64,000 nucleotides of DNA, taken from Algihabitans sp965233705 (lineage in GTDB: Bacteria > Pseudomonadota > Alphaproteobacteria > Kiloniellales > DSM-21159). Positions 19,458 to 27,024 of the stretch are shown here, piece after piece. The notes below the pieces were generated by a model. The model was given only the letters and a program-made list of their open reading frames with translations, was not told the DNA's origin and did not search any database. The stretch is taken from the NCBI GenBank assembly GCA_965233705.1, contig CBDDTF010000003.1, positions 310,001 through 374,000 on the forward strand, given 5' to 3'. Each line of letters opens with the position of its first letter. Within the stretch, counting starts at the first letter, position 1. Position numbers and translations under genes: made by a program.

Positions 19458-22400
19458 ATGCTGATCGATCCCGCTCTCGCCGAAGCCGGGCCGCTGCGCC
19501 AGGCGCTGCGCGCGGACACCCTGGCCGACGAGACGGAGGTGGTGCGCCGGCTGATCGGGGAGGCGCGCCTGGATGCCGCCGCCTGCGACCGCGTGGCCGA
19601 GCGGGCGCGGCAACTGGTCCAGGCCGTGCGGGACGAGCGCGTCCACCAGGGCGGCATCGACGCCTTCCTGCATCAGTACGAGCTGTCCAGCAAGGAGGGC
19701 GTGGTGCTGATGTGCCTGGCCGAGGCCATGCTGCGCGTGCCCGATTCCTTCACGGTGGACAAGCTGATTGCCGACAAGATCGGCACGGCCGAGTGGGAGA
19801 GCCACCTGGGCAAGAGCGAGTCGCTCTTCGTCAACGCCTCGACCTGGGCACTGATGCTGACCGGCCGGGTGGTGCGCCTGGACCAGGGCGAGCGGGTCGA
19901 CCTGGGCGGCTTCCTGCGGCGCATGATCCACCGCTCCGGCGAGCCGGTAATCCGCGCCGCCGTGCGCGAGGCCATGCGCATCCTCGGCCGCCAGTTCGTC
20001 ATGGGCCGCAACATCAAGGAGGCGCTGAGCCGGGCGCGCGAGCTGGAGTCCCAGGGCTACCGCTACTCCTACGACATGCTGGGCGAGGCGGCGCGGACCA
20101 TGGCCGATGCCGAGCGCTACTACGAGTCCTACGCCGAGGCGATTCGCGCCATCGGCCAGGCCGGCGCTGGCAAGGCGGTCAACGACGGACCGGGCATTTC
20201 GGTCAAGCTCTCGGCGCTGCACCCGCGCTACGAGTTCGCCCAGCGCGACCGGGTGCTCGGCGAGCTGGTGCCCAAGCTGAAGCGCCTGGCGGTGATGGCG
20301 GCCGAGCAGAACATGGGCTTTTGCGTCGACGCCGAGGAGGCCGACCGCCTCGACCTCTCGCTGGAGGCCATCGAGGCCGTCGCCTGCGACCCCGAGCTGA
20401 AGGACTGGCAGGGCTTCGGCCTGGCGATCCAGGCCTACCAGAAGCGCTGCTCGCGGCTGATCGACTGGCTGGCCGACCTTTCCCGCCGGGCCGGCCGGCG
20501 CCTCAACGTGCGTCTGGTCAAGGGCGCCTACTGGGACACCGAGATCAAGCTGGCCCAGGAGCGCGGGCTGGAAGGCTATCCGGTCTTCACCCGCAAGGTC
20601 TCGACCGACGTCTCCTACCTGGCCTGCGCCAAGAAGCTGCTGGCCGACCCGCAGGCCTTCTATCCGCAGTTCGCCACCCACAACGCCCACACCCTGGCCT
20701 CGGTGCTGGAGATGGCCGGCAACCGCCCGGCCGGCGACAGCTTCGAGTTCCAGCGCCTGCACGGCATGGGCGAGGCGCTCTACGACCAGATCGTCGGGCC
20801 CGACAAGCTGGACGTGCCCTGCCGCATCTACGCGCCGGTGGGCAGCCACGAGGACCTGCTGGCCTATCTCGTCCGCCGCCTGCTGGAGAACGGCGCCAAC
20901 ACCTCCTTCGTCAACCGCATTCAGGACGAGGCGCTGCCGCTGGAGGAGATCATCGCCGACCCGGTGGCGCGGGCCGAGCGGCTGGAGCGCGTGCCGCATC
21001 CACACATTCCGCTGCCGCGCGACCTCTTCAACGGCGAGCGGGCGAACTCGGCCGGCCTCGACCTCGCCGATCCCATCGTGGTCGCCCGCCTGGGCGAGCA
21101 GATGGAGCGCCACGCCGCCACGCCCTGGCGTGCCGCGCCGATCGTCGACGGCGCCGAGCAGGCCGGCGAGGCGCGGCCGGTGCTGGACCCCGCCGACCGC
21201 CGACGCCAGGTCGGCGAGGCGGTCTGGGCGACCCCGGAGCTGGCCGATAAGGCCCTGGCGCGCGCGGCCAAGGCGGCCGGCGCCTGGGACGCCACGCCGG
21301 CGGACAAGCGGGCCGAGATCCTGCGCCGCATCGCCGACCTCTACGAGGCGCACCACGCCGAGCTGATGGCGCTGGCCGTGCGCGAGGCCGGCAAGACCGT
21401 CGGCGACGCCCTGGCCGAGGTGCGCGAGGCGGTCGACTTCTGCCGCTACTACGCGGCGCGCGGCGAGGAGGCCTTCGCCGGCAGCCACCGCCTGCCGGGG
21501 CCGACGGGCGAGCGCAACGAGCTGCGCTATGCCGGGCGCGGCGTCTTCCTCTGCATCAGCCCGTGGAACTTCCCGCTGGCGATCTTCACCGGGCAGATCG
21601 TCGCCGCGCTGATGGCCGGCAACGCCGTGCTCGCCAAGCCGGCCGAGCAGACCAGCCTGATGGCGGCGACGGCGGTGCGCCTGATGCACCAGGCCGGCGT
21701 GCCGGGCGAGGTGCTGCATCTGCTGCCCGGCGACGGCGCGGCGATCGGCGGCCGCCTGGTCAAGGACCCGCGCGTCGGCGGCGTCGCCTTCACCGGCTCG
21801 GTCGAGACCGGCCAGGCGATCAACCGCGCGCTGGCGGCGCGCGAGGGGCCGATCGTGCCGCTGATCGCCGAGACCGGCGGGCAGAACGCCATGCTGGTGG
21901 ACTCCACCGCGCTGCCCGAGCAGGTGGTCAAGGACATCGTCATCTCCGGCTTCCAGTCGGCCGGCCAGCGCTGCTCGGCGCTGCGCGTGCTCTTCGTGCA
22001 GGAGGAGGTGGCCAAGCGCACCCTCGACATGCTGGCCGGCGCCATGGCCGAGCTGCGCGTGTCCGACCCCGGCGATCTCTCGACCGACATCGGCCCGGTG
22101 ATCGACGAGGAGGCGCGCGACATGCTGGTCGGCCACGACAAGGCCATGACCAACCAGGGACGGCTGATCGCCCGCGCGCCGCTGGGCGCCGGCAGCGAGC
22201 GGGGCACCTTCGTCGCCCCGGCGGCCTTCGAGATCGACTCCCTCAACAGCCTGCAGCGCGAGGTCTTCGGCCCCTTCGTGCACGTGGTGCGCTACCAGGC
22301 CAGCCGCCTGGACAAGGTGGTCGAGGCGATCAACGAGAGCCGCTACGGCCTGACCCTGGGGGTGCACAGCCGCATCGACTCCACCGCCGACTACATCGTG

Positions 22401-22625
22401 CGGCGAGCCAAGGTCGGCAACGCCTACGTCAACCGCAACATGATCGGCGCCGTGGTCGGCGTGCAGCCCTTCGGCGGCGAGGGGCTGTCGGGCACCGGCC
22501 CCAAGGCGGGCGGCCCCAACTACGTCAAGCGCTTCGCGGTCGAGCGGGTGGTTTCGATCGACACCACCGCGGCCGGCGGCAACGCCTCGCTGATGAGCCT
22601 GGACGAGGACGAGCTGCCGGTGTGA
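19458..22625 (+). CDS. putA: Bifunctional proline dehydrogenase / L-glutamate gamma-semialdehyde dehydrogenase
   Basis: Oxidises proline to glutamate in two steps. The 1055-residue protein begins with the FAD-dependent proline dehydrogenase half; the substrate-binding region includes RLNVRLVKGAYWD. The aldehyde dehydrogenase half starts near 560 and has the catalytic Cys839 in SAGQRCSALR and Glu in LIAETGGQNAM. There is no N-terminal ribbon-helix-helix domain, so this is the shorter PutA type that is not its own repressor. An AsnC/Lrp-type activator is often adjacent in alphaproteobacteria, but none is here. GAGG lies 7 bases before the ATG. The 241-base upstream gap shows no clear operator. 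Confidence 0.96.
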   Translation: MLIDPALAEAGPLRQALRADTLADETEVVRRLIGEARLDAAACDRVAERARQLVQAVRDERVHQGGIDAFLHQYELSSKEGVVLMCLAEAMLRVPDSFTVDKLIADKIGTAEWESHLGKSESLFVNASTWALMLTGRVVRLDQGERVDLGGFLRRMIHRSGEPVIRAAVREAMRILGRQFVMGRNIKEALSRARELESQGYRYSYDMLGEAARTMADAERYYESYAEAIRAIGQAGAGKAVNDGPGISVKLSALHPRYEFAQRDRVLGELVPKLKRLAVMAAEQNMGFCVDAEEADRLDLSLEAIEAVACDPELKDWQGFGLAIQAYQKRCSRLIDWLADLSRRAGRRLNVRLVKGAYWDTEIKLAQERGLEGYPVFTRKVSTDVSYLACAKKLLADPQAFYPQFATHNAHTLASVLEMAGNRPAGDSFEFQRLHGMGEALYDQIVGPDKLDVPCRIYAPVGSHEDLLAYLVRRLLENGANTSFVNRIQDEALPLEEIIADPVARAERLERVPHPHIPLPRDLFNGERANSAGLDLADPIVVARLGEQMERHAATPWRAAPIVDGAEQAGEARPVLDPADRRRQVGEAVWATPELADKALARAAKAAGAWDATPADKRAEILRRIADLYEAHHAELMALAVREAGKTVGDALAEVREAVDFCRYYAARGEEAFAGSHRLPGPTGERNELRYAGRGVFLCISPWNFPLAIFTGQIVAALMAGNAVLAKPAEQTSLMAATAVRLMHQAGVPGEVLHLLPGDGAAIGGRLVKDPRVGGVAFTGSVETGQAINRALAAREGPIVPLIAETGGQNAMLVDSTALPEQVVKDIVISGFQSAGQRCSALRVLFVQEEVAKRTLDMLAGAMAELRVSDPGDLSTDIGPVIDEEARDMLVGHDKAMTNQGRLIARAPLGAGSERGTFVAPAAFEIDSLNSLQREVFGPFVHVVRYQASRLDKVVEAINESRYGLTLGVHSRIDSTADYIVRRAKVGNAYVNRNMIGAVVGVQPFGGEGLSGTGPKAGGPNYVKRFAVERVVSIDTTAAGGNASLMSLDEDELPV

Positions 22626-22631
22626 GCCGGC

Positions 22632-22697
22632 GCCGGGGCCGCCGGCGGGCGGCCCCGGCCTGCGGTCTTGCCGCCGGGTGCTCTCCGGCGCCTTTTT
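22632..22697 (+). terminator. Double hairpin terminator after putA
   Basis: A perfect 12-bp inverted repeat with a 4-base loop (22632-22659) begins 6 bases after the putA stop. A second hairpin (CGCCGG and CCGGCG, 22672-22690) is followed by CCTTTTT (22691-22697), a genuine Rho-independent signature. Together they isolate putA from the bfd promoter that starts 5 bases later. Confidence 0.85.
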
Positions 22698-22701
22698 GAA
22701 A

Positions 22702-22753
22702 TTGACACGCGTTCGCGACCTTCCCATTCTTGCGATTGCAAATCGCTCGCAAT
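22702..22753 (+). promoter_or_regulatory. bfd-bfr promoter with a Fur-like palindromic operator
   Basis: TTGACA at 22702-22707 and a weak -10 CATTCT (22725-22730) are 17 bases apart. Two overlapping inverted repeats follow directly: GCGATT-GCA-AATCGC (22732-22746) and ATTGC-N9-GCAAT (22735-22753). This layout over the transcription start resembles Fur-family operators, fitting control of an iron storage pair. Which regulator (Fur, Irr or another) acts cannot be read from the sequence. Confidence 0.55.
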
Positions 22754-22786
22754 CTGGCGGGCGGGCAAGTGGCTTGCGGAGGCGCC

Positions 22787-22987
22787 GTGATCGTCTGTGT
22801 CTGCAACAACCTGAACGGCCGCAAGGTGGCCGAGGCCCTGGAGGCCGGGGCGTCGAGCTGCGCCAAGGTCTACCTCCACCACGGCGTGCGGCCGCAGTGC
22901 GGGCGCTGCCTCGCCACGGTGCGCGAGATGCTGGGTGAAGCCGGCAAATCTGGTAGCCTGCAGCGCCTGGGGGAACGGCCCGCCTGA
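22787..22987 (+). CDS. bfd: Bacterioferritin-associated ferredoxin
   Basis: A 66-residue [2Fe-2S] protein that reduces the iron core of bacterioferritin so that iron can be released. The four cluster cysteines are Cys4 and Cys6 (CVC) and Cys38 and Cys41 (CGRC), the Bfd pattern. The GTG start at 22787 follows GGAGG at 4 bases; an upstream ATG at 22730 would overlap the predicted operator. It is followed by bfr after about 100 bases. Confidence 0.9.
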   Translation: MIVCVCNNLNGRKVAEALEAGASSCAKVYLHHGVRPQCGRCLATVREMLGEAGKSGSLQRLGERPA

Positions 22988-23091
22988 CCGCGCGGGCGCG
23001 TTCGCGACACGGCCCGGCGGGCCCGCGCAACGGGGCGGCAGACCTCGCCGAGCGCGTCACGCCGGGGCATCAAGGAACAGGGGAGAGATCC

Positions 23092-23583
23092 GTGAAGGGC
23101 GAGCCCAAGGTCATTGCCTTCCTCAACAAGGTGCTGGTCAACGAACTGACGGCGATCAATCAGTACTTCCTGCATTCGCGCATGCTCGCCGACTGGGGCG
23201 TCTCGGAGCTGGCGAGGAAGGAGTACGAAGAGTCGATCGAGGAGATGAAGCACGCCGACGAGCTGATCCAGCGCGTGCTCTTCCTCGAAGGTCTGCCCAA
23301 CCTGCAGGACCTCAACAAGCTGCGCATCGGCGAGGACGTGCCGGAGATCCTGGCCTGCGACCTGAAGCTGGAAGAGCAGGCGATCCCCGACCTGCGCGCG
23401 GCCATCCAGCACTGCGAGGAAGTGCGCGACTACGTCAGCCGCGAGCTCTTCGAGCGCATCCTCGCCAACGAGGAGGAGCATGTGGACTGGCTGGAGACCC
23501 AGCTCGGCCTGATCGACAAGATGGGCCTCGAGCGTTTCCTCCTGCTGCAGTCCCGGCCCAACGCCACCGAGGCGCCGGATTAG
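23092..23583 (+). CDS. bfr: Bacterioferritin
   Basis: A 163-residue haem-containing 24-mer iron storage protein. All ferroxidase ligands are present (Glu18, Glu51, His54, Glu94, Glu127, His130), as is the haem ligand Met52. Translation starts at a GTG preceded by GGGGAGAG. Pairing with bfd and the upstream palindrome support iron-responsive expression. Confidence 0.96.
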   Translation: MKGEPKVIAFLNKVLVNELTAINQYFLHSRMLADWGVSELARKEYEESIEEMKHADELIQRVLFLEGLPNLQDLNKLRIGEDVPEILACDLKLEEQAIPDLRAAIQHCEEVRDYVSRELFERILANEEEHVDWLETQLGLIDKMGLERFLLLQSRPNATEAPD

Positions 23584-23676
23584 CGCAGGTTGTGATCGTC
23601 TGGCCCCGCTGCCGCGGGGCCGCCGGTCTCGGACACTCCCGCTATGACGCGGTCTCGCGGCCGTGGCCTCTGCGCG

Positions 23677-24291
23677 TCAGGCCGCCTGCGGATGGGGCAG
23701 GGGGGAGAGGCGCAGGGGCCGCAGTCCGTTGCGCGCGTCGCCGGCCAGTTCCTCCAGCAGGGAGAGGGGGCTCGGCCAGGGCAGGCGCAGGCGGGCTGAG
23801 ACCTCGTCGGCGTCGAGTGCGAGCTGCGAGTCGAACCTGCGCGCGAGCGCCCGCATGCGCCGGTTTTCGACCAGGCAGAGCATGGCGATCTCGCTGACGT
23901 AGCGGTTGCGGGCCAGGACCAGGCCGCGCCGCAGCAGCTCGCGGCCGAGGCCGCGGCCCTGGTAGGGCGCCTCCACGGTCAGGGCCAGCTCGGCCCGCCG
24001 GCCGGCCGCGGCAAACAGCCGCAGCTCGCAGACGCCGCGCAGCCGCCCGCCGACAAAGCAGCCGACGAAGAGGCTCTGCGACCAGTCGATCGCCGCGCAG
24101 TGGGCGCGCACGGCGTCGTCGCTGAGCTGGCCGCAGAACCGCAGGCGCCGGTCGCCCGGCGGCAGGCGCAGCAGGTGCGCGCGCAGCTTGGCGCCGTCGT
24201 CCGGACGCAGCTTGCGGAACTGCGGCGTGGCGCGCCAGGGGCGGCCGGGCCCCTGGGCGGCGGCAGGCAGGAGGCTGAACGTCTGGTGCAT
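23677..24291 (-). CDS. GNAT family N-acetyltransferase
   Basis: A 204-residue acetyltransferase. The acetyl-CoA binding loop is YQGRGLGRELL (about residues 112-122), preceded by the beta strand AELALTVE. The C-terminal 40 residues are outside the fold and rich in Leu and Pro. The substrate is unknown. It stands alone, convergent with bfr. Confidence 0.8.
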   Translation of the reverse strand: MHQTFSLLPAAAQGPGRPWRATPQFRKLRPDDGAKLRAHLLRLPPGDRRLRFCGQLSDDAVRAHCAAIDWSQSLFVGCFVGGRLRGVCELRLFAAAGRRAELALTVEAPYQGRGLGRELLRRGLVLARNRYVSEIAMLCLVENRRMRALARRFDSQLALDADEVSARLRLPWPSPLSLLEELAGDARNGLRPLRLSPLPHPQAA

Positions 24292-24465
24292 GGAAGATCT
24301 CCGCAGCGGGGGCTACGGGCATCTTCCTCCCGGGGCGGCCGAAGGTCTGGCGCTTCGGCCTTGCTGTGCTCGGATGTGTGTCCCCGGGCGCGGGGGAATC
24401 AAGGGGCGGGCGACGCCACCCTGGCGTGCGGCGCGGGCTTCTGGCGCTGGGCTCAGGCGCCGCGC

Positions 24466-24972
24466 TCAGGTGTCGGGCAGGAAGAACAGGTCGGTGTCCT
24501 GGGGGCGCGCGCCGGCGGCTGTGAGCAGGGCGTGGACCTGGCCGCGGTGGTGGGCCTGGTGGTTGAAGAGGTGCGCGATCACGACCCAGCGCGGCTTGGA
24601 GACCTCGCGGTTGGCGGCGCCCGAAAACCAGGTGAGGTCGCCGGCCAGGTCGGCTGCGTCCAGCCCGGCGGCCCAGGCGGCGATCTCGCCGTCCAGGCTG
24701 CCGCGCGCCGTCTTGTAGCTCTCCCAGTCGGCGGTCTCCGCGACCGACCGGGGGATCGAGGGCTGCTGCGGTTTGGGCAGGCCGGCCAGCCGGCTCATCC
24801 AGATGCGGTCGGCCCAGAGGAGGTGGTTCAGCGTCCCGGCGATGGAGCCGAAGAAGGCGCCGCGATCAGCCGTGCGCGCGGCCGCGTCCAGGCTGTCGGC
24901 GGCCGCGATCAGGCTCTCGTTCTGCCAGGCGTTGTAGCGCGCCAGCGTGCGGACGTAGTCGGGGGAGATCAT
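24466..24972 (-). CDS. DinB family protein
   Basis: A 168-residue four-helix DinB/YfiT-like protein. The metal-binding His triad is His50 (LNHLLWAD), His138 and His142 (HLFNHQAHHRGQ). Members include thiol-dependent transferases and damage-inducible proteins of unknown activity. No thiol synthesis gene is nearby, and the substrate cannot be predicted. Confidence 0.85.
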   Translation of the reverse strand: MISPDYVRTLARYNAWQNESLIAAADSLDAAARTADRGAFFGSIAGTLNHLLWADRIWMSRLAGLPKPQQPSIPRSVAETADWESYKTARGSLDGEIAAWAAGLDAADLAGDLTWFSGAANREVSKPRWVVIAHLFNHQAHHRGQVHALLTAAGARPQDTDLFFLPDT

Positions 24973-25158
24973 GGGCGCGTCCTTCCGTCCTCGGTCGCGG
25001 GGCCGGAAGGTTAGAGCGCATTGCGACCGTATGGAACCGCGCAGCGGTGCCGCCGGTCGCGAGACACCGCGCTCCCTTTGACGTGTTGGAGCAGGGTCAG
25101 CCGACCGGAAGGGATCGCGTCGCGACTCCTTCAGGTCGGCATCGGCTCGAGCGGCAGC

Positions 25159-25187
25159 GACGGGGCGACGGCCAGCGCCGCCCCGTC
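25159..25187 (-). terminator. Hairpin downstream of arsI
   Basis: GACGGGGC (25159-25166) pairs with GCCCCGTC (25180-25187), with further GC pairing inside. Read leftward it lies about 25 bases after the arsI stop. No T run follows, so termination is only probable. Confidence 0.5.
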
Positions 25188-25215
25188 ACAGGTCACTTCC
25201 CGTCACAGGTCACTT
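25182..25215. repeat. 17-bp tandem duplication over the arsI stop codon
   Basis: CCCGTCACAGGTCACTT occurs at 25182-25198 and again at 25199-25215. The second copy contains the arsI stop and last codons; the first copy is just downstream. It looks like a recent local duplication. Confidence 0.85.
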
Positions 25216-25647
25216 GCAGCAGGCCTCGGACGCGGCCGGGCGGTCGCCGCCCGACTGCGGCGTCAGGCTGTCCTCGCCGTAGACCGTCGCCTCCCCGTGG
25301 GTCAGGAAGGTCTCCCAGCGCACGGCCTGGGGGTCGAACACCCAGGCCTTGTCGGAGTGGTGGTAGCAGCAGGTGGCGGGCCCCTCCGCGACCAGCTCCT
25401 CGCCGGCGGCGCGCAGGCGTTCGGAGATGTCGGCGAGCTCGGCCGCGGTCTCCACCTGGATTCCCAGGTGATAGTCGCCGGGCGCCTCGGCGCGCTGCGA
25501 CAGGGAGAAGTTCACGCGCGGGTCCTCGAGCTGCCACTTGGCGTAGTCGCTTCTCACCAGCGTCGGCTCGGCCCCGAACAGGCGGGTGTAGAAGGCGACC
25601 GAGGCCGGAAGGTCGGCCACCGACAGGCCGATGTGGATGCGTTTCAT
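25210..25647 (-). CDS. arsI: ArsI/CadI family dioxygenase (candidate C-As lyase)
   Basis: A 145-residue vicinal oxygen chelate protein of the ArsI/CadI family. ArsI uses Fe(II) and oxygen to split the carbon-arsenic bond of trivalent methyl- and aryl-arsenicals. The likely metal ligands are His5, His60 and Glu112. The substrate-binding vicinal pair is Cys93-Cys94 in TCCYHHSDKAW, and a further Cys-Cys pair ends the protein (ACCK). It is the second gene of a leftward unit behind the DUF1127 gene and diverges from arsR. CadI annotations exist for homologues, but the ars context favours ArsI. Confidence 0.88.
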   Translation of the reverse strand: MKRIHIGLSVADLPASVAFYTRLFGAEPTLVRSDYAKWQLEDPRVNFSLSQRAEAPGDYHLGIQVETAAELADISERLRAAGEELVAEGPATCCYHHSDKAWVFDPQAVRWETFLTHGEATVYGEDSLTPQSGGDRPAASEACCK

Positions 25648-25691
25648 GACAAGACTCCTGGTTTCGCAAGGGGACTCGTGGAGGGCGCCGG

Positions 25692-26048
25692 TCAGGCGGC
25701 GCAGCAGTCGGGACGGACGGCGGGCCGCCGCGCCGACGGGCTGCGCCACTGCGCCAGAAAGTGGACCTCGGCGCCGCGTCGGGCGGCGGCAGAGGGCGAG
25801 GTCCAGGCCGCGGCGAACGGACGCGTCGCCATCTGCTCTTCCGGCGTGCGGGCCACCAGTCCGGCGGCGACGGCCGGGATTTGATCGCGTTCGATGCCTA
25901 GGTCGGCGAGCAGCTCGGGGCCGAAGCGGCGCAGCTCGCGCTGGGTGGCGTGCCGTTCGCGCGCCTGGCGGAAAAGGTCGATCAGACGCTGCAGCAGGCG
26001 GCCGGGCGCTCCGGCGGGCGGTGTGACAGGGGGGTATGGCGCGATCAT
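25692..26048 (-). CDS. DUF1127 domain protein in the ars locus
   Basis: A 118-residue protein. Residues about 17-62 form a DUF1127 (YjiS-like) domain with the arginine-rich helix LFRQARERHATQRELRRFG followed by LLADLGI. The rest is an extension of low similarity ending in VRPDCCAA with Cys115-Cys116. Most DUF1127 proteins are only about 45-70 residues; some bind RNA. The ATG has GGAGG 6 bases upstream. It is the first gene before arsI, transcribed from the arsR-divergent region next to an inverted repeat, so it is probably induced by arsenic. The function is unknown. Confidence 0.75.
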   Translation of the reverse strand: MIAPYPPVTPPAGAPGRLLQRLIDLFRQARERHATQRELRRFGPELLADLGIERDQIPAVAAGLVARTPEEQMATRPFAAAWTSPSAAARRGAEVHFLAQWRSPSARRPAVRPDCCAA

Positions 26049-26064
26049 CGGGAACCTCCATCAT

Positions 26065-26080
26065 TTCGATTATCATCGAA
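26065..26080. promoter_or_regulatory. Inverted repeat, candidate ArsR operator 1
   Basis: TTCGAT-TATC-ATCGAA is a perfect 6-4-6 palindrome in the 79-base divergent gap, 17 bases upstream of the DUF1127 ATG. Its half-site TTCGA recurs in the second palindrome, suggesting one regulator for both directions. Confidence 0.7.
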
Positions 26081-26109
26081 CTATCTTGGGGCTTGTGTCA
26101 ATCCCATTG

Positions 26110-26125
26110 TTCGACTAATTTCGAA
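26110..26125. promoter_or_regulatory. Inverted repeat, candidate ArsR operator 2 over the arsR start
   Basis: TTCGA-CTAATT-TCGAA (5-6-5) ends two bases before the arsR ATG. A possible promoter TTGTGT (26093-26098) with TAATTT (26116-26121) overlaps it. There is no Shine-Dalgarno sequence before arsR, so the arsR transcript may begin at or very near the ATG. Confidence 0.65.
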
Positions 26126-26127
26126 TC

Positions 26128-26481
26128 ATGGAAAGCAAGCAGGCCATCGAGGCGCTCGCGGCGCTGGCGCAGGAAACCCGCCTGAACGTCTTTCGCATGC
26201 TGGTCCAGGCCGGTCCGAACGGGCTGGCCGCGGGGGAGATCGCGCGCCGTCTGGAGGTGCCGCCGGCGACGCTGTCGTTCCACCTGCGCGAGCTTGAGCG
26301 GGCCGGGCTGCTGCTGAGCCGCCGGCAGAGTCGGCAGATCCTCTATGCCACGCATTTCGACGGGATGCGCCGCCTGCTTGATTTCCTGATGCAGGATTGC
26401 TGTGCCGGCCATCCGGATATCTGCGGGATCGACGAGATCGCCTGCGTCGCCGGCCCCGCCAAGGAAGAGGCCGCCCGATGA
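26128..26481 (+). CDS. arsR: ArsR family arsenic-responsive repressor
   Basis: A 117-residue winged-helix repressor. The recognition helix region is VPPATLSFHLRELERAGLL (about 44-62). The canonical metal site in that helix (ELCVCDL) is absent. Instead cysteines near the C-terminus (Cys91, Cys92 and Cys99 in DCCAGHPDIC) form a likely As(III) site, like the Acidithiobacillus type of ArsR. The stop overlaps the arsC start (ATGA). Two TTCGA palindromes upstream are likely operators. Confidence 0.92.
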   Translation: MESKQAIEALAALAQETRLNVFRMLVQAGPNGLAAGEIARRLEVPPATLSFHLRELERAGLLLSRRQSRQILYATHFDGMRRLLDFLMQDCCAGHPDICGIDEIACVAGPAKEEAAR

Positions 26482-26999
26482 GCGAGAGCCTGCGCAACGT
26501 GCTGTTCCTCTGCACCGCGAACTCCGCCCGCAGCATCCTCGCCGAGGCGGTCCTCAACCGCCTGGGGCAGGGCCGCTTTCGCGGCTACAGCGCCGGCAGC
26601 CACCCGAAGGGCGCGGTGCACCCCTATGCTCTCGACCTGCTGACGCGGCAGTCCTACCCGACCGCCGGCCTCGTCTCGAAGTCCTGGGATGTCTTCGCCA
26701 CCCCGGAGGCGCCGAAGATGGACTTCGTCTTCACGGTCTGCGATTCGGCGGCCGCCGAGGTCTGCCCGGTCTGGCCGGGCCAGCCGATGAGCGCCCATTG
26801 GGGCCTGCCGGACCCGGCGGCGGCCGAGGGCAGCGAGGCGGAGAGGCGCCTGGCCTTCGCCGATACCCTGCGAATGCTCGAACAGCGCATCGGCATCTTC
26901 GTCAACCTGCCGCTCGCCTCGCTCGACCGGTTGAGCCTGCAACGGCGCCTGGACGGCATCGGGCTGTCCGGGCCCGTCGCGCTCAAACAGGGCGCCTGA
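26478..26999 (+). CDS. arsC: Arsenate reductase, low-molecular-weight phosphatase type
   Basis: A 173-residue enzyme that reduces arsenate to arsenite. The P-loop CTANSAR (Cys12-X5-Arg18) holds the oxyanion. Cys88 and Cys96 could form the relay disulfide, as in thioredoxin-coupled ArsC, although the spacing (seven residues between) is one longer than in the pI258 enzyme. Translation is coupled to arsR. The product would be exported by the following Acr3. Confidence 0.9.
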   Translation: MSESLRNVLFLCTANSARSILAEAVLNRLGQGRFRGYSAGSHPKGAVHPYALDLLTRQSYPTAGLVSKSWDVFATPEAPKMDFVFTVCDSAAAEVCPVWPGQPMSAHWGLPDPAAAEGSEAERRLAFADTLRMLEQRIGIFVNLPLASLDRLSLQRRLDGIGLSGPVALKQGA

Positions 27000-27024
27000 G
27001 CCCGCCCATCCTCACGGAGTCTCC

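Noticed and set aside
19164..23060. A 1298-codon open frame antisense to putA
   Set aside because: High GC content keeps the opposite frame open. The translation has no recognisable domain and is the codon-position shadow of putA, which has full catalytic motifs.
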